Below, piece after piece: positions 34,174-46,189 of a DNA stretch of 64,000 nt. How positions within the stretch are numbered: the stretch's first letter is position 1; every line of letters starts with the position of its first letter. Source of the DNA: Gnetum montanum (lineage: Eukaryota; Streptophyta; Gnetopsida; Gnetales; Gnetaceae). The notes beneath the pieces are model-generated. The model was given only the letters and a program-made list of their open reading frames with translations, was not told where the DNA came from and ran no database searches. Location: positions 392,090 to 456,089 of the forward strand of contig MNCI01001040.1 in NCBI GenBank assembly GCA_015680685.1. Direction: 5' to 3'. The translations under genes and the position numbers were made by a program.

Positions 34174-35958
34174 TGAAACACCACAAAATGTTGGGTCTCA
34201 GCATCTCAACTACAAATTTAGCTGTGTCAAAATGGTGGCACTTTGCCCAAATTTTTCCAAGTGTTGAGTGGAGTTAGCTGCAACTGCCGTATTTGCACTT
34301 TTTTTCTAAGTGTTAGAACAATGGCACTTCCTAGAAATTTGTCTAAGTGTCACAACTTGGAAAATTTTCCTAAGTTTTGGTGCTATGCTCCCTAGCATAG
34401 CCAATGTAGCATACATTGAGCCCTGTTTTGCAAGATTTTTCTAAGTGTCAATAGCAGTTTCATAAAAAAATTTCTAAGTGTCCTGCTATGCTCTCACTCT
34501 ACCTACTACACTCCCTAGTGTAGCTAGCATAGCACACACTTCCATGACCAATTTGCCCAAGTGTTAAGCCAGAAGTGGTCAAGGGTCTCTTGGGATGAAT
34601 GAAATAGTTTGGCAAATTTTCTATCTCTTCAGTTGCTATGCTCTATTATGCTCCATAGCATAGCAAGCATAACATAGGTTCCAATACCCAATTTTTCCTA
34701 AGTGTTGGACAAGGATCTATCAAGCTAGCTCGACATGGAAGACACATTTGGTAGATTTTCTAACTCTTGAGGCTAACCCTCCTACTATGCTCTAGAGCAT
34801 AGCTAGTGTAGCAAGAGCAAGGATTACAGTCTTCACCAGATTCTTCTAAGTGTTCATGCCACACCACATGGGATGAGTGTAGCAACCAGTGTCCTATGTC
34901 CCGCATGTAATACAAGACAAGCATAGCAGCCAATGTTCCATGTCCTACATGTAACATGGGATGAGTGTAGCAAATAGTGTCCCATGTCCCACATGTAACA
35001 TAGGATGAGCATAGTGACCAGAGTTAGAAAATTTTTGAACTTTTTCTAGTCACCTTCGAACATAAAAATTTTCTAAATTTTTCTTCTGGTCCCACCTATC
35101 GCACTACCACATTGCACCCAATCTACATTTTGGGCTAACCCTAGCAGTATAAATTCCCCTACACCCCAATGTTTTAGGGGGGTGGGTTAGCTTCCATTTT
35201 TCACAAGTTGTGTAGTTAGCACATTCATTTTGGCATTTGGCATTTTGGCATCTTGGCACTTATCTCCATGGGAAAATGATACCTAGAGCACACCACACCA
35301 GTAGAGAGGGATCCCTACATCACATCGTACACAATGGCCCTATTGCAACCTTGCACCGCATAGTACACCGCAGCTCCATTGTAGTCCTGCACCACATGGT
35401 ACACCATAACCCCATTGCAACTTCCCAAAATACCACATGGTACATCGTGGTGGCCAACTCAATTGGCAAGTTCATCATGGCAAGCACCAGACTTCACAAC
35501 CCGAAAACATCAAGATTTTGACTACACTTCCACTATGCTTGTTGTGCACTATATACTTTCTAAGATCCTTTTGGAGTTAACTACATCCCCATTTGTGGTG
35601 GTACACTTTTTTTCTCAAGTTTCATTGCATTTCTCAAGAATTTCTTTTTGGTATTCAATGTAACACTTGTATTTTCTCACTATTTCATACATATTTGCAC
35701 ATTTACATCGTTGTTCCTAGGTAGGGACACCCTGCTATGCTCTACCTTAGTCAACCCTAGTGCCTACATGTAACTCTACATAAACTCGACCCCCCACACA
35801 CAATTTTGTTAACACCATGTAAGTCTCTATCTAATCAGCCAGACCATTCAAGGCACCTCATTTTCGTTTTCCAACATGGCCCTCACATGGATTTGAGGTT
35901 AGGTTGTACATCCACTAACCTCTCGATGTTCCATCCACTGATGTTTTTGGTTGTTACA
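34174..35958 (+). repeat. Nested solo LTR with perfect target duplication
   Basis: 1,785 bases, TGAAACACCACAAAA at the left and GGTTGTTACA at the right, inserted in the U3 of the outer LTR. It is flanked by ATCTT on both sides. The outer LTR resumes at the homologous position judged from the LTR at 7944-9711. TATA-like TATAAATT at 35148. Stem-loop modules lie at 34384, 34510, 34640 and 34787. Confidence 0.88.
34867..35019 (+). repeat. 44-base tandem repeat in nested LTR U3
   Basis: About 3.5 units of CATGGGATGAGTGTAGCAA followed by AGTGTCCCATGTCCCACATG. The motif GTCCCATGT is also found in the element B LTRs and upstream of the antisense promoter. Confidence 0.8.
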
Positions 35959-37055
35959 ATCTTTATCTCAACTTCAACATTCCTCTGGCAAACATGATTA
36001 GCAAGTTGTATTTCTTTTGCACCCCCCATTTGTCCCAAAATTGTACATATTCTTAATCCCACTCGAAAGAGGGAAGCACGTAGTCCCAAAGTGTAGCCTC
36101 CAAATTGCATTGTTTTGCACTATTTGTAGGTACATTGTGGTCTTTTCAACTTTGGCACATGCAGTCTTGGTAGCACAGTCACAATCTAGTAGCCTCTCGA
36201 GGTCAATTAAAGCACACTAGAGTGTAGCACCAATTGCTTCAATGGGAGCATAGTTGGGCTAGCATAGCCTCAACTACCCCTTTTGCAACATGGTGCCTGA
36301 TCCACATTTCAAATCAACCCTAATCCTATAAATACCCCTACATTTCATATTTTAAGGGTTGGTAAATCAAAAGCATGGTTGGAAGTCCTTGCATTCAATT
36401 GGCAAACCCAAACATCATTTAGCATTTGAGGCATTTGAAGCACCCTGCACCCCTAGAACACTTCGTACCTTGGAAACACCTTTGCACACCACTCAACATC
36501 GCAGCACACTATAGCTCATAGGACACGATGGTAGCCAACCCAGTAGGCACAAACTTCATAGAGGATGTTAATTTCCATAGCCTAGACACCCCAAAGACTG
36601 TGAATACACTACCTATTGTGCCTATTTGTACACTGCGTAGCTCCTCACCTCTCCTTTACAATTACTACACTCCCCCCATTTGGGGTGGTGACATTCTTCC
36701 TCTATTAAACTCCTTTACATTTTCAAGCATTTTCTTTGGCATTTAGCATGCACTTTCATTTTTTTTATTTTGCACATATTTTCATGTTTGCACTATCGTT
36801 CTCACACCAGGAAACCCTGCCACACTCAGGCTTAGTTAGCCCCAATACCACCAAAGACATAGTGCAAATCCCTAGCACTTATTTGTCAAAATAATCCATA
36901 AGTCTTGGTTTGATTAATAAGATTTTCTCTAGCACTCTACCTCTATTTTTCCCCTCTAGTGATGATCCTTTAGACAGGGGTGTAGTTAGGACTATACTAT
37001 AGTCATGGACCCCTCGACGTGATCATTCCAACCATTGACATTTTCAGTCGCTATA

Positions 37056-37414
37056 GGTGCATGCTCCAAGAAAGGGTCAAAATTTAACTCCTAGAGCACT
37101 AATTTTTGGACATCCCTTGATTTAATCTAATTTAGGTAAGCCTCTATTAATTTCACCTCAAGATTTACTGCTTGCACTAGCACATCATCATGATGGGAGT
37201 GTTTTGTTGCTACTGGTGTTGGCTCTAAAATCAATTTGATAGATTCCACTTCTGTCTCTTCCCTGAGAGCACCTATGGCATGGGTTGCGAGTGGTCCTTC
37301 TTGGGGCTATTCTTGGCCTCTTCCTATTCTAGACCATTTCTCCCTTGGTTGGGATACTCCTACTTCCTACGTGTGCTTTCCTTTTTGTACCATTTGTAGT
37401 CATAACACATTCAT
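37056..37414 (-). pseudogene. Extra ORF of Athila-like element, N-terminal part
   Basis: The reverse strand is open with few stops from the region of ATGs at 37414 and 37393 (the latter giving MVQKGKHT). It passes EVGVSQPREKWSRIGRG, ATHAIGALREETEVESIKLI, LEPTPVATKHSHHDDVLVQA and VNLEVKLIEAYLN, and ends FLEHA at the solo LTR. Charged and rich in Glu/Lys. TAG stops fall where Q or W is expected. The 37393 start avoids an upstream in-frame TGA. Unknown family. Confidence 0.5.
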
Positions 37415-39480
37415 GGATTAGTAGATGTAATGTGTAACATTAAAGTTTTGAGTACCCTTTCTATTAGTTAGTTAGTTACACCTTGGCTAAGGTCTGACCA
37501 TGGTAGATTGATTATTTTATTAATTATTTATTATAATTATCACTGAAGCTTGTTTAAAAGGTTTAACTCTTGTACTTTAGTATTTAATAGTTGATTTTTC
37601 AATTAAACCTTTGTGGGAGTTAGAAAAATTTACAAAAAAAAAATTGGAAAAAATGGTAAATTTGTGACCCCCATGATGAAGAGCTTGCCTCTAGTAGTTG
37701 TAGGGTTGAAGAATGTAGTGATTTGGATAAATAGTTTGTAAGTTATGGGCTCTGGGAGGTTCTGGGCTCTAAAAATTTGAAAAACTCCTATGGCATTTGT
37801 GAGAAAATATAAAATTTTCTAAGTGGGATGGCATCTATTTATACTATTTTTTTCTTACATCAATGAGGCCCCATATATGAGGCCTTGTATATGGGTTAGC
37901 TCCATCAACAAGGCCCCTTATACAAGGCCCATTGGTAAAAATTTTCAAACATCAATATCTCAAAAAATATAATGAATTTTTCAATGAAATTGGGGTCTAT
38001 GGAACCTCAAAAAATCTAAGAATATGATGAAATCATTGAAGGGGATCTTTGAAAGCTTAAAAATTAAAAAATTTTATGGATAATGTATTTAATGAAAAAA
38101 ATTTGTGAAGGAACACATGTGTGATGCAAAAGATGGATGTATGAAAGATTCGATTTGCAAAAATGTAGAAGGATAAGGTGCTTAATGAACCTGGCCAAGA
38201 GATATGCAAGTGGATCCTTCCCATAGTAGGCACATGCCTTTTTTCCCTTTTCATAACCTCAACCTAAGGATTCTGTAGGCCCCATAGGTGACTAATGGTC
38301 AATAGAAGTTGAGAACCAAAACTTGAAAGATTCTACCTAAGAATTCAAATACATCAAACAAAGACATAGAATCAAGAACATGGATACCACTAGTAAGGTA
38401 AATTATGGTTAGCATAGATGGATAATAGAGAAGGTGGAATGGAATTCCAACTAAGGTCATAAGAAGTTCCCTATGGATTTTATGTTTAAAATGATCAAAA
38501 AAGATCCATCCTTAGTCCAAACTAAAACCAACCTCCTTCAGTGACTTTGGATCACAACTCCAAGACCAATCCACCCCCTCATGATACAAGAGTGCTCCCA
38601 TACAACAACCATTAATTCATAAAGAGAAGAAAAAAGAAGTAGAAAGTGAGATAGGACCTTAGTTAGAGGGGACCTTTAGGCATGGGTGTAGGTCTTTCTA
38701 GTCTCATAACCAGTGCTTGTAGCCTGCTTATTTGTCTAAGGGGTATGCTTTGAATTTCCATCATGTTTTTTTCTTTTTTATATTTTTTATATTGTTTATT
38801 TTTTTTCTTTTTAGGATTTTTGAATGGGAACCACACCATGCAAAGACTTTATTTAACTTCCTATTAGTGGTTGGAATGGAATGTTAAGAACTCCATGAAA
38901 AACACTCAAGCACTCAAGTAAATAGAAGAGTACAAAGAGTACTAAGTTCCCATGAAGTCACACCCTATTCAAACCTTTGAATCTTTTCCAATTTCAAAAA
39001 TTACCGAGGTCATAAATTTATTAAAAATTTCTTTAATGAAAGGGACCTCAAACTTCCAAAACAAGGAAAACCATAGAGTTTGTGAACTCATTACCTGTTC
39101 CATGAAGAAGAGACCATGACTGAGTCATCGATACAAAAATTCACAAATAGAAACCAGATGTTAACAAACCAAAAACATAAAGCACAAACCACCATTAGTA
39201 ATAGTTATAGCACCACTATGTCCTATTGGAAATAAAGCACTTTTATTAGCAAAAATTTGAAAATCACACAAACAAAACAAAGTAAAATACATAAGAAATT
39301 GTAAAATATCCAATAAATATTTAAACATACTAATGATTGTGTAAAATAAAAAATGATGTAAAAAAAACTTTTGAAAATCAAAAAGTTGTAAAATAAATAA
39401 ATTGCAAAATCAAAAACATGAAAAAACCAAAAACAAAAAAACTGAGAAGCCATATGAATGATTAGCATGGATGGCCATCT
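37415..39480 (-). other. Spacer between pol and extra ORF, with possible internal promoter
   Basis: No conserved coding sequence. A reverse-strand TATAAATA at 37836-37843 lies about 420 bases before the extra ORF. Upstream of it are GAGGCCCCAT/CATCAACAAGGCCCC motifs (37863-37925), like those in the U3 of the Athila LTRs. Either this is an internal promoter for the extra ORF or an undelimited related solo LTR. A hydrophobic 81-codon frame at 39223-39468 arises from A/T-rich sequence. Purine-rich 38620-38660. Confidence 0.45.
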
Positions 39481-40760
39481 CCTCCATGACTGAGTTGAAA
39501 GGATGACATCTGAAAAATTAAACGTGTTTGTTCATCCATTGAGGTATTTGTTGCACTAGCTTGATTTGGCTCATGGAAAAGCTTCACTTGTTGTATGTTG
39601 ATCAACTACTTTTTATTTAGACTCTTAGGCTTCTATATAATCCTGGTCCCATAAGAAAAGATACCATCAATTATGTAAAGTCCTTCCCACAATGTTTGAA
39701 ATTTTGTTTTCTAAGGTACACATGTGGGATTCTAGTAAAGAACCTTATCTCCTAATTGAAATTTCACTCTTTGTATTCTTTGGTTATGTTATTGTTTATT
39801 AAATGCCTTATGCACTTCATTCGAAGATAGGGCCACCAATTGATTTTCATCTAGCACATTAAGGTCGATCAATCTTTCTTTTTAGGCTAGACTTAGGTCA
39901 AAATTTAGGTCATAGGCTATTATGAGTGTACAAATCTTGAATTGAACTAAAAGTATTGGAAGTTTTCCATACACTAACTCATAGGAAGAGTAGCAAATAG
40001 GAAGTTTTCCATACACTAACTCATAGGAAGAGTAGCAAATAGGAAGTTTCCATGTTAAGAAGTAGGCCCAAAGGGCATCATTGAGTTTTGTGCTCCAATC
40101 TCTCCTATATTTAGTTATGGTTCTTGTTAAGATCTCTGTGAACTCTCGGTTAGTTACCTCTACTTGACCATTAGCTTGGGGATGATAGGGTGTTGTTAAT
40201 TTATGTTCAACCCCCAAGCATTGCATCAACTTTCTAAAAGTGGCACCTCTAAAATGAGTTCCATTGTTAGAAAGAAATGCCCATGGCATCCCAAACTTGT
40301 TTACAACATTTTTGTTATACAAATATAGCAACAGTGAATGATGTAAAATTAGTGACGACTATTTCTTATGCCCATTTGGTGTAGTAGTTCACTACTACAA
40401 TGATGTATGCATTTCTATTGGGCATGGATGTGATGAGACCCATGAAGTCTATGCTCCATATGTCAAAGAGCTCTAGTGGCTAAATCCATGGTTTAGGACC
40501 CTCCATTCGAGTAGTCATCCCAAAATCTCTTTAACAACACCCACAAGATCAAACAAATTAGTGGATGTCCCTAAATATTGTAGGCCAATAGTATCCTACC
40601 ATCAAGATTTTTATGCCCATGTGTCTCCTTGCATAGTGGCCTCTACAAGGACCTTCATGAGCATCTTTGGAAAATGTACAATTGATCAACATCAAGGAAA
40701 CAACAATGAACCAAGCTATTAGCACACACCTTGTAAAGGTGTCCATTGATTTCTATGAAG
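39480..40760 (-). pseudogene. Integrase of Athila-like element
   Basis: The zinc-binding segment is CRGHYARRHMGIKILMVGYY, near 40650. The core has WSIDFMGLI (first D), FLSNNGTHFRGATFRKLMQC (the second D is N here) and YHPQANGQVEVTNREFTEIL (third E). DALWAYF follows, and the C-terminal domain FQLGDKVLY...KFQTLWEGLYIIDG runs to about 39500. Athila-type spacing. A 42-base in-frame duplication (39958-40041) repeats CYSSYELVYGKLPI. The D-to-N change and stops make it inactive. Confidence 0.9.
39958..40041 (-). repeat. In-frame 42-base tandem duplication in integrase
   Basis: Two identical copies of a 42-base unit starting GGAAGTTTTCCATACACTAA, plus a short third start. It adds 14 residues without shifting frame. 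Perfect identity suggests a recent event or an assembly error. Confidence 0.85.
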
Positions 40761-42000
40761 TACTTTGCATGATGAAGAAATTGTTGTTTCTTCCTAAAGT
40801 CTAGATATTATAGCATCTCCTAAGTAAGAAGGTAAGTCACAATGCCATCATACCATTTTGGTTCAGTAGGCACTTGGTCATTTATTACTCCTGTAAAGAG
40901 TTCATTTGGAAATTGATTAGAGAGTGGACTATCCTCCTCTTTATTATCCCATCTTAATCAAGAGAGGTGGTCATCGACCACATTCTCAATCCCTTTCTAA
41001 TCTACCATTGTAAAATCAAATTCATGTATGATCATAAGCCATCATATGATATGAGGGCTCATCATTGACTTGTTCATCAAGAAGCAGATGGCACTTTGGT
41101 CTATATGCACAAATATTTTATAACCAAGCATATAGTACCTAAAATTTTCAAGAGCATACACCACTGCCATTAGTTCTTTTTCAGTTTTGGTGTAATTCAA
41201 CATTTTTTATCATCCAACTTTGTAAGTACAACTCCTAAATCATAATTAGATACATTTACCATTATGTGAAATGGTCTAGACTAGTCTAGTGCTCATAGAA
41301 TCAGAGTCTCTACAAGCTTTTCCTTTAGTAGTTGGAATGCATGTTTGCACTCCTTAGTCTAGATGAATGGAGCATCTTTCTTCATAAACTTGACCAACAA
41401 CTTTGTGATCTTAGAGAAATTCTCTATGAATCATTAGTAGTAGCCACTATGTCCAAGGAATTATCAGACATCTTTTACTATCTCTAGTTAGCATGTGATT
41501 CATTAGATGATTCTTACCTTTTTAGGGTCTACCTCAATCCTTTCTTGAGTAATTCTATGCCCTAATACTATGCCTTCATGGACCATTAAATTTCTTTTCT
41601 ACCAATTGAGCCTAAGGTTTTTTTCAACACATCTTTTTAATACCTACTCAAGGTTGTCTAGGGTTGACTTAAATGTAGCCCCATAGGTAAAGAAGTCATC
41701 CATGAAGACTTCTACCCTACTACCAATTTTCTTTTGGAAAATACTAAGGACCAAGCATTGAGATGTTACAATAGCATTGCACAAACTAAACAACATCTTA
41801 CAATATGCAAACATCCCCCATGAACTTGTGAATGTTGTCTTAGCCTAATCTTGCTTGAAATTATCAAGGATTTCCAACTCTTCCCAACAGGTATCATCAT
41901 CTTCGTCATTGGAGAGTTGGTGATGAACTTGCTCAAGTTCATTCATGAACATAGGTGCATGTCAAGTGCTCAGTAGGTTCCATGCATAGTGTTCTACTAT
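40760..42000 (-). pseudogene. Reverse transcriptase-RNase H of Athila-like element
   Basis: The reverse strand gives RVEVFMDDFFTYGATFKSTL with the catalytic FMDD at 41695-41706, then VLKRCVEKNLRLN, HEGIVLGHRIT and EVDPKK. These are hallmarks of Athila RT, where FMDD replaces YVDD. RNase H-like sequence follows to about 40800 but is badly broken. The section between protease and RT (42000-42330) is poorly readable. No second RNase H was found, unlike the Tat elements. Confidence 0.8.
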
Positions 42001-42329
42001 TAGAGTTAGTTGTTAGCCATTAGATGCCCTCTCATTTTCTAGCTGCTACATACATGGACCTTTAAAAATCTATTTCATGTGCACGCTAATTACATGCTTT
42101 GAGGAATGTACTTTTGATGGACCAAATTTTCTACATGCAATTGCACTTGCTATTGTTGTATGTCATGCATAGAACACATTTCTTCTCTAGCCTTCCAAAT
42201 TTATTTTCCTTGAATATTTCCAAGGGAAGGTCCCTAATGCCCATTTGTGCATCAATTGTGCTTAACCATGCCCTTCCCATAATGATGGGAAAGTCACCTT
42301 TGCATTTTTATACCTTTATCACCAAAAAA

Positions 42330-42720
42330 ATCAATAGGATAGGATCACCCACTAACTATGGTCACAATGTCCTCCACTAGTCTCAAAGTAATAGTGATTG
42401 TTTGATCTGCCAATTCTAAATGAATGTTTTTCTTCTTGAGAGGTAGTAGGTTCCAAGCCTTGTACATGTCATGGAAGATGGGATTGACACTAGAACCAGA
42501 ATCAAAAAGAGCCTTACATGGCTCATGTCTAGCAATTTGTAAGTAAATAAAAGGACTTCCTAGGTAATACCTTTTCATGAGAATATTGCCAACCTTGATC
42601 CAATTGGAAGCAACATGAGTAGCATTACAGTGCAAATCTAAGGTGGCACTTGGTTTGAAAGGTACTCGAATGTATTTGATGTAGAGGATGAGGGTGTTGG
42701 AGATACAAGGCAACTAACTA
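42330..42720 (-). pseudogene. Aspartic protease of Athila-like element
   Basis: A 122-codon open frame (42713-42345) contains KALFDSGSSVNPIFHDMYKA with an intact D-S-G catalytic triplet, followed by IHLELADQTITITLRLVEDI, the usual hydrophobic-acidic flap region of plant Ty3/gypsy proteases. It follows gag and precedes RT. Confidence 0.85.
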
Positions 42721-45084
42721 GATTAGGTTGCTAGGATTTGGAAGGATTGTTAGATCAAAAAATTTATGTTTCCTAAATCAATTGTCTAAACCACTTGGTT
42801 GAAAAGCTGATTATGAATGTACAACCCTTGTAGCATTTTGTTGTTGTGGCTATGGAAGAATTTCACCCTGCATAGATGGAATAATAGGTAACTAGGTTAA
42901 GGGTGGAGAGATTTGTGTAGATAGATTCAAAGGATGGTAAGGATATTTTTTTTTCTCTCGAGTAGATGGTGAATGAGTTTGATAGTACTCTAGAGGGTAA
43001 TAGTGATGCTGAAATGAGGCGTCGCTTGTAGAACTTCTTGGAAAAATGGGTTGCTGAACATAGTACCTGTATGGATTTGTTACCTATAAGGGTACTATTG
43101 CCTTGGTGGTGGCATTCCCAATTATTGTAGTTTGTTCCACTATTGATATTGTTCATATGATTATGGTGGAGCTCCACTTGGATAGTAAGCCTATTTTTGC
43201 TAGTGGAACTACCTTGGATTACCTTGAGGATAAGGCAATCATCTAAGTGCTTACCTTTGTGCTAATCAAATATTCAATGCATACATCCCAAACTCTTGTA
43301 AATGTGAGAACACAAGAAAAAATCCCTTAGGATGTTCATATTAACAAATTTCATAACCAACATCATCATCAATGTCTATCTCCACAACTTCTTCTACTAC
43401 AATAGCTTTGCCCTTACCTCTTTGGTAGGCATGTTCAACTTCTTTCCATATCCTATGGTTATGATCACTATTTTTCTCTTTAGATTCTTTAGAAATCTTC
43501 ATATTATTTTGGAATTTTTTGTCCAAAGAATCCCATAATTTGTCAACCTTTGTCAAAATATTAGAAACAAATTTTTTCATGGGCAAAGTTTTCTTAGTCA
43601 CCACTTCGTCAAGTGGTGACTCCTCATCACAAAATCAGACCTCTATTTTTATAATGGAAGGATTCCTATTATATTCTTCTAAACTTTTCATTTTTTCAAC
43701 TCCCCCTCTTCTTTTAAAACCTATTCTATTAGCCTTTTTATTTGATGAGCTCTTAATTCGAATAATCTCCCTCTAGTTTTAAGCCAAAAAACTCTTTTGG
43801 TTTTTTCTTTAAGCCCATCTATAATGTGGTAGAGTTTTTCCCTTTGAAAATAACCATGGCTAGGGCATCAATGTAAAAGAGAATAGTATCTACCCATGGT
43901 GGCATCCAAGGGTTCATGTATTCTGTATTTCCAACCTTGGATTTGCCTTCTCAAATTAGACACTTTGCAGTATGTTTGATATATGTCATTAAATAGCTCA
44001 AGCATTGTACTCCATTGGTGAATAGATTCCAACTCCAAGGACTAGTACTAGCTTTTAGCTTCTTTAATGAATGTTTTGAGGAATAGCTTCAATTTTTACC
44101 AATCATTTTCAATGTTTTGTAATGCACAAGCATCATGAAAAGCTTCTAGATGTGTCTATGGATCAGAGTTACATCCCGCCTCAAATCTTGGGATATTGTC
44201 CATGTCTAAGTACTTGATTCAACTATCCTTTACATGCCTAGTTGGGATCTTAACTACCTCTAAAATGTTAAGCATGCTTCAACTTGCTAAACAAGGCTCA
44301 TCATCATCATAATTTCATTTTCATCAATGATGTCCTCGATTACCCCTTTGATTATTGTGGCATGGCAATTAGTATTATTGCCTCAATGCTCACCTTTATC
44401 ATGATTGTTCTTTCTATGGCATCTTTTAGAATTAGCAAAGGAAGAAGAAGAAAATGTAGATGAAAAGGGGGTTGAGGGAGGATGACTACCTCCATCAAGA
44501 AATCTACCAACTTCCTATTGGGAATTACTACCACATTCATTATTTTTTGTATCATCTTAATGCTTATTCAATCCCTTACCCTGACTACCATCTTTCCTTG
44601 AACCTAAATTATGGATTGTAGACTGCAGATTCAAGGTCACACCCACATCACTAGTAACAAAGGGTAGAGAATCTTCATGTTGAGAGCCCTTAGAGGCAAG
44701 GTTCTCATTGTTATCTTGGTTTAATAGGAACAAGGGATTAGTGAACCATTTTCCCTTAGCATCCTCATGATGCCTCTCCTAATGTCAATCTTTCCTGCGT
44801 TGTGTTTTAGTGGGATGGTAGTCTCAATAGTCATAGTCTTGCATGACATATTCTTCCTAAAGATCGTGAATGCCTAACTTCTTAAGAGTTTGATGCAACA
44901 TCACTAGCACAAATTGATCAGGGGCCATTACAATGTTGCCCTCCATATCATGCCATCACAGTTGCTCATCCTCATGTAGGATGAAGGTGAAGTCCATCAT
45001 ATACTCATCTGGATGAATATATATCACTTTGCACTCTTGTGGAACCAACGATTTTGTATCATTTCACCTTTGAGAAGAAGACAT
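42721..45084 (-). pseudogene. Gag of Athila-like element
   Basis: A likely start at ATG 45084 gives MSSSQR, then SLVPQECKVIYIHPDEYMMD, FTFILHEDEQL and APDQFVLVMLHQTLKKLGIH. A helix-rich body follows in several frames, ending in a basic segment near 43340-43600 (KKFVSNILTKVDKLWDSLDK). No clear zinc knuckle was seen. Assigned by position and reading sense; stops and frameshifts throughout. Confidence 0.65.
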
Positions 45085-45213
45085 TTAGCAAATAATAAAA
45101 TATCAGTATGCTCTTGTAGTTATGTTATTTGGAAATGATGTTGACCTTGGGGTTTGTCCAATGATATTAATAATATCAACTAAACCTAGATAGCACACAT
45201 TTCAACAAAAGAA

Positions 45214-45233
45214 GTCCCTAGCAACAGCACCAA
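45214..45233 (-). other. Primer binding site, tRNA-Asp type (Athila-like element)
   Basis: TTGGTGCTGTTGCTAGGGAC directly follows the 5' LTR. The plant tRNA-Asp 3' end predicts TGGCGCCGTTGCCGGGGA. The four differences are all transitions at CpG or CCGG positions, as expected from deamination of methylated C. Confidence 0.85.
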
Positions 45234-46189
45234 TGATGAGCAGTGAAGGTACCCCTCCATCCAGCCATACTAATCATGAAGCATTCAAGCACGATCTATT
45301 TGAATTTTATGGACTCTGTAGTTTCTAGTGCACTAGTCTTCTAGGAAATGAATCTTGCCCTAAGGTTATTCATTATCTTCCCAATTACACTTGTGAAGTA
45401 CAAAGCTATGGTTAAGTGTAATTAAGGCATATGATTTTTGTCATTTTATGTTTTATGTTCTTTGGTGCTTGAATAGAGAGATAAAGTAATTTAATGACTA
45501 ATTCAATCTAACTAACTAATTGATCTCTAGCTAATCCTAACATAAGCATCCGATTTCACTTTTTGTACATATTCTAAACCCATGTATCCACTGATGGGTT
45601 ACTAAATGCTACACTGTTGGGCACACCAAGCAATAACACTGCTAGGATTACTAAGCAAATACATGTTTATGCTTGAAGTGGTTGTACTTATGTACTTAAT
45701 CTATTTAGCTTAATTGATTAAATTCTAATTTAGCTTAATCTAGCTTAATTAATTGAATATTTAATAAAACAATAAATGCATAAATAAAACATTTAAGTTA
45801 TCCAAAATTCTACAAGTTTTATCAAGAAGCTTGTCTTTATTTCCATACACACTGGTGTGGTTCAAGCACAATAGTGCTCAAATAAAGATCCATACTCTCA
45901 ATGACTCCTACTATGAGACCTCAAGAAAAATATTCCAACTTTCAAATAGACAAACTGCAAGAGCTTTGCTAATATAATGAATCTGATGCCCATAAACATA
46001 GCTAGGAACTCGTATTTATAGTTTTTGCTCTAGGGCTATGTCAAGAAGATCCCATCCACATACCAAACACAACATTGATGTAGCCCCATCGATAAGGAAA
46101 CACCATGTAAATGGTGCCCTATTGATGGGGGCCTATCAATGAGGCTACGTCAACGAGGGCCCATCGATGCGACACATTGACGCTCAACA
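45234..46189 (-). repeat. 5' LTR of Athila-like element
   Basis: 956 bases, ending GACGCTCAACA on the forward strand, paired with 10096-11046. Reverse TATA box at 46013-46020, about 170 bases from the LTR start, so U3 is short. Followed on the right by the duplicated ATTAC. Confidence 0.92.

Larger units (their letters stand above)
33566..37055 (+). repeat. Solo LTR of Tat family, interrupted by a second solo LTR
   Basis: The outer LTR begins TGAAACACCACC and ends TTTTCAGTCGCTATA (originally CTACA). Without the nested insert it is about 1,700 bases. No gag or pol lies on either side; both flanks are the Athila extra ORF. Flanking five-mers are GATGC on the left and GGTGC on the right, one transition apart, so this is probably a decayed target duplication. 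TATA box at 36327-36334. Confidence 0.8.
10096..46189 (-). mobile_element. Athila-like Ty3/gypsy retrotransposon carrying nested insertions
   Basis: Reverse orientation: 5' LTR 45234-46189, tRNA-Asp-type primer site, gag (45084-42721), protease (42720-42330), RT-RNaseH (42000-40760), integrase (40760-39480), a spacer, an extra coiled-coil ORF (37414 down to 11290 in three pieces) and 3' LTR 10096-11046. Integrase and RT motifs (FMDDF, NNGTHF, HPQANGQVE) are of the Athila type, and an ORF between pol and the 3' LTR is the usual position for Athila env-like ORFs. ATTAC flanks the whole. Later insertions inside it are element B (12824-32606) and a solo LTR pair (33566-37055). Without those, the element is about 12.8 kb. 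Confidence 0.88.

Noticed and set aside
37426-38350. Separate solo LTR in the Athila spacer
   Set aside because: TATA and U3-like motifs are present, but no clear right end and no target duplication were found; kept as an alternative to an internal promoter.
39223-39468. Hydrophobic 81-codon frame resembling a membrane or env-like protein
   Set aside because: Made of A/T-rich runs on the reverse strand just after pol; no start context or conservation was available to support it.
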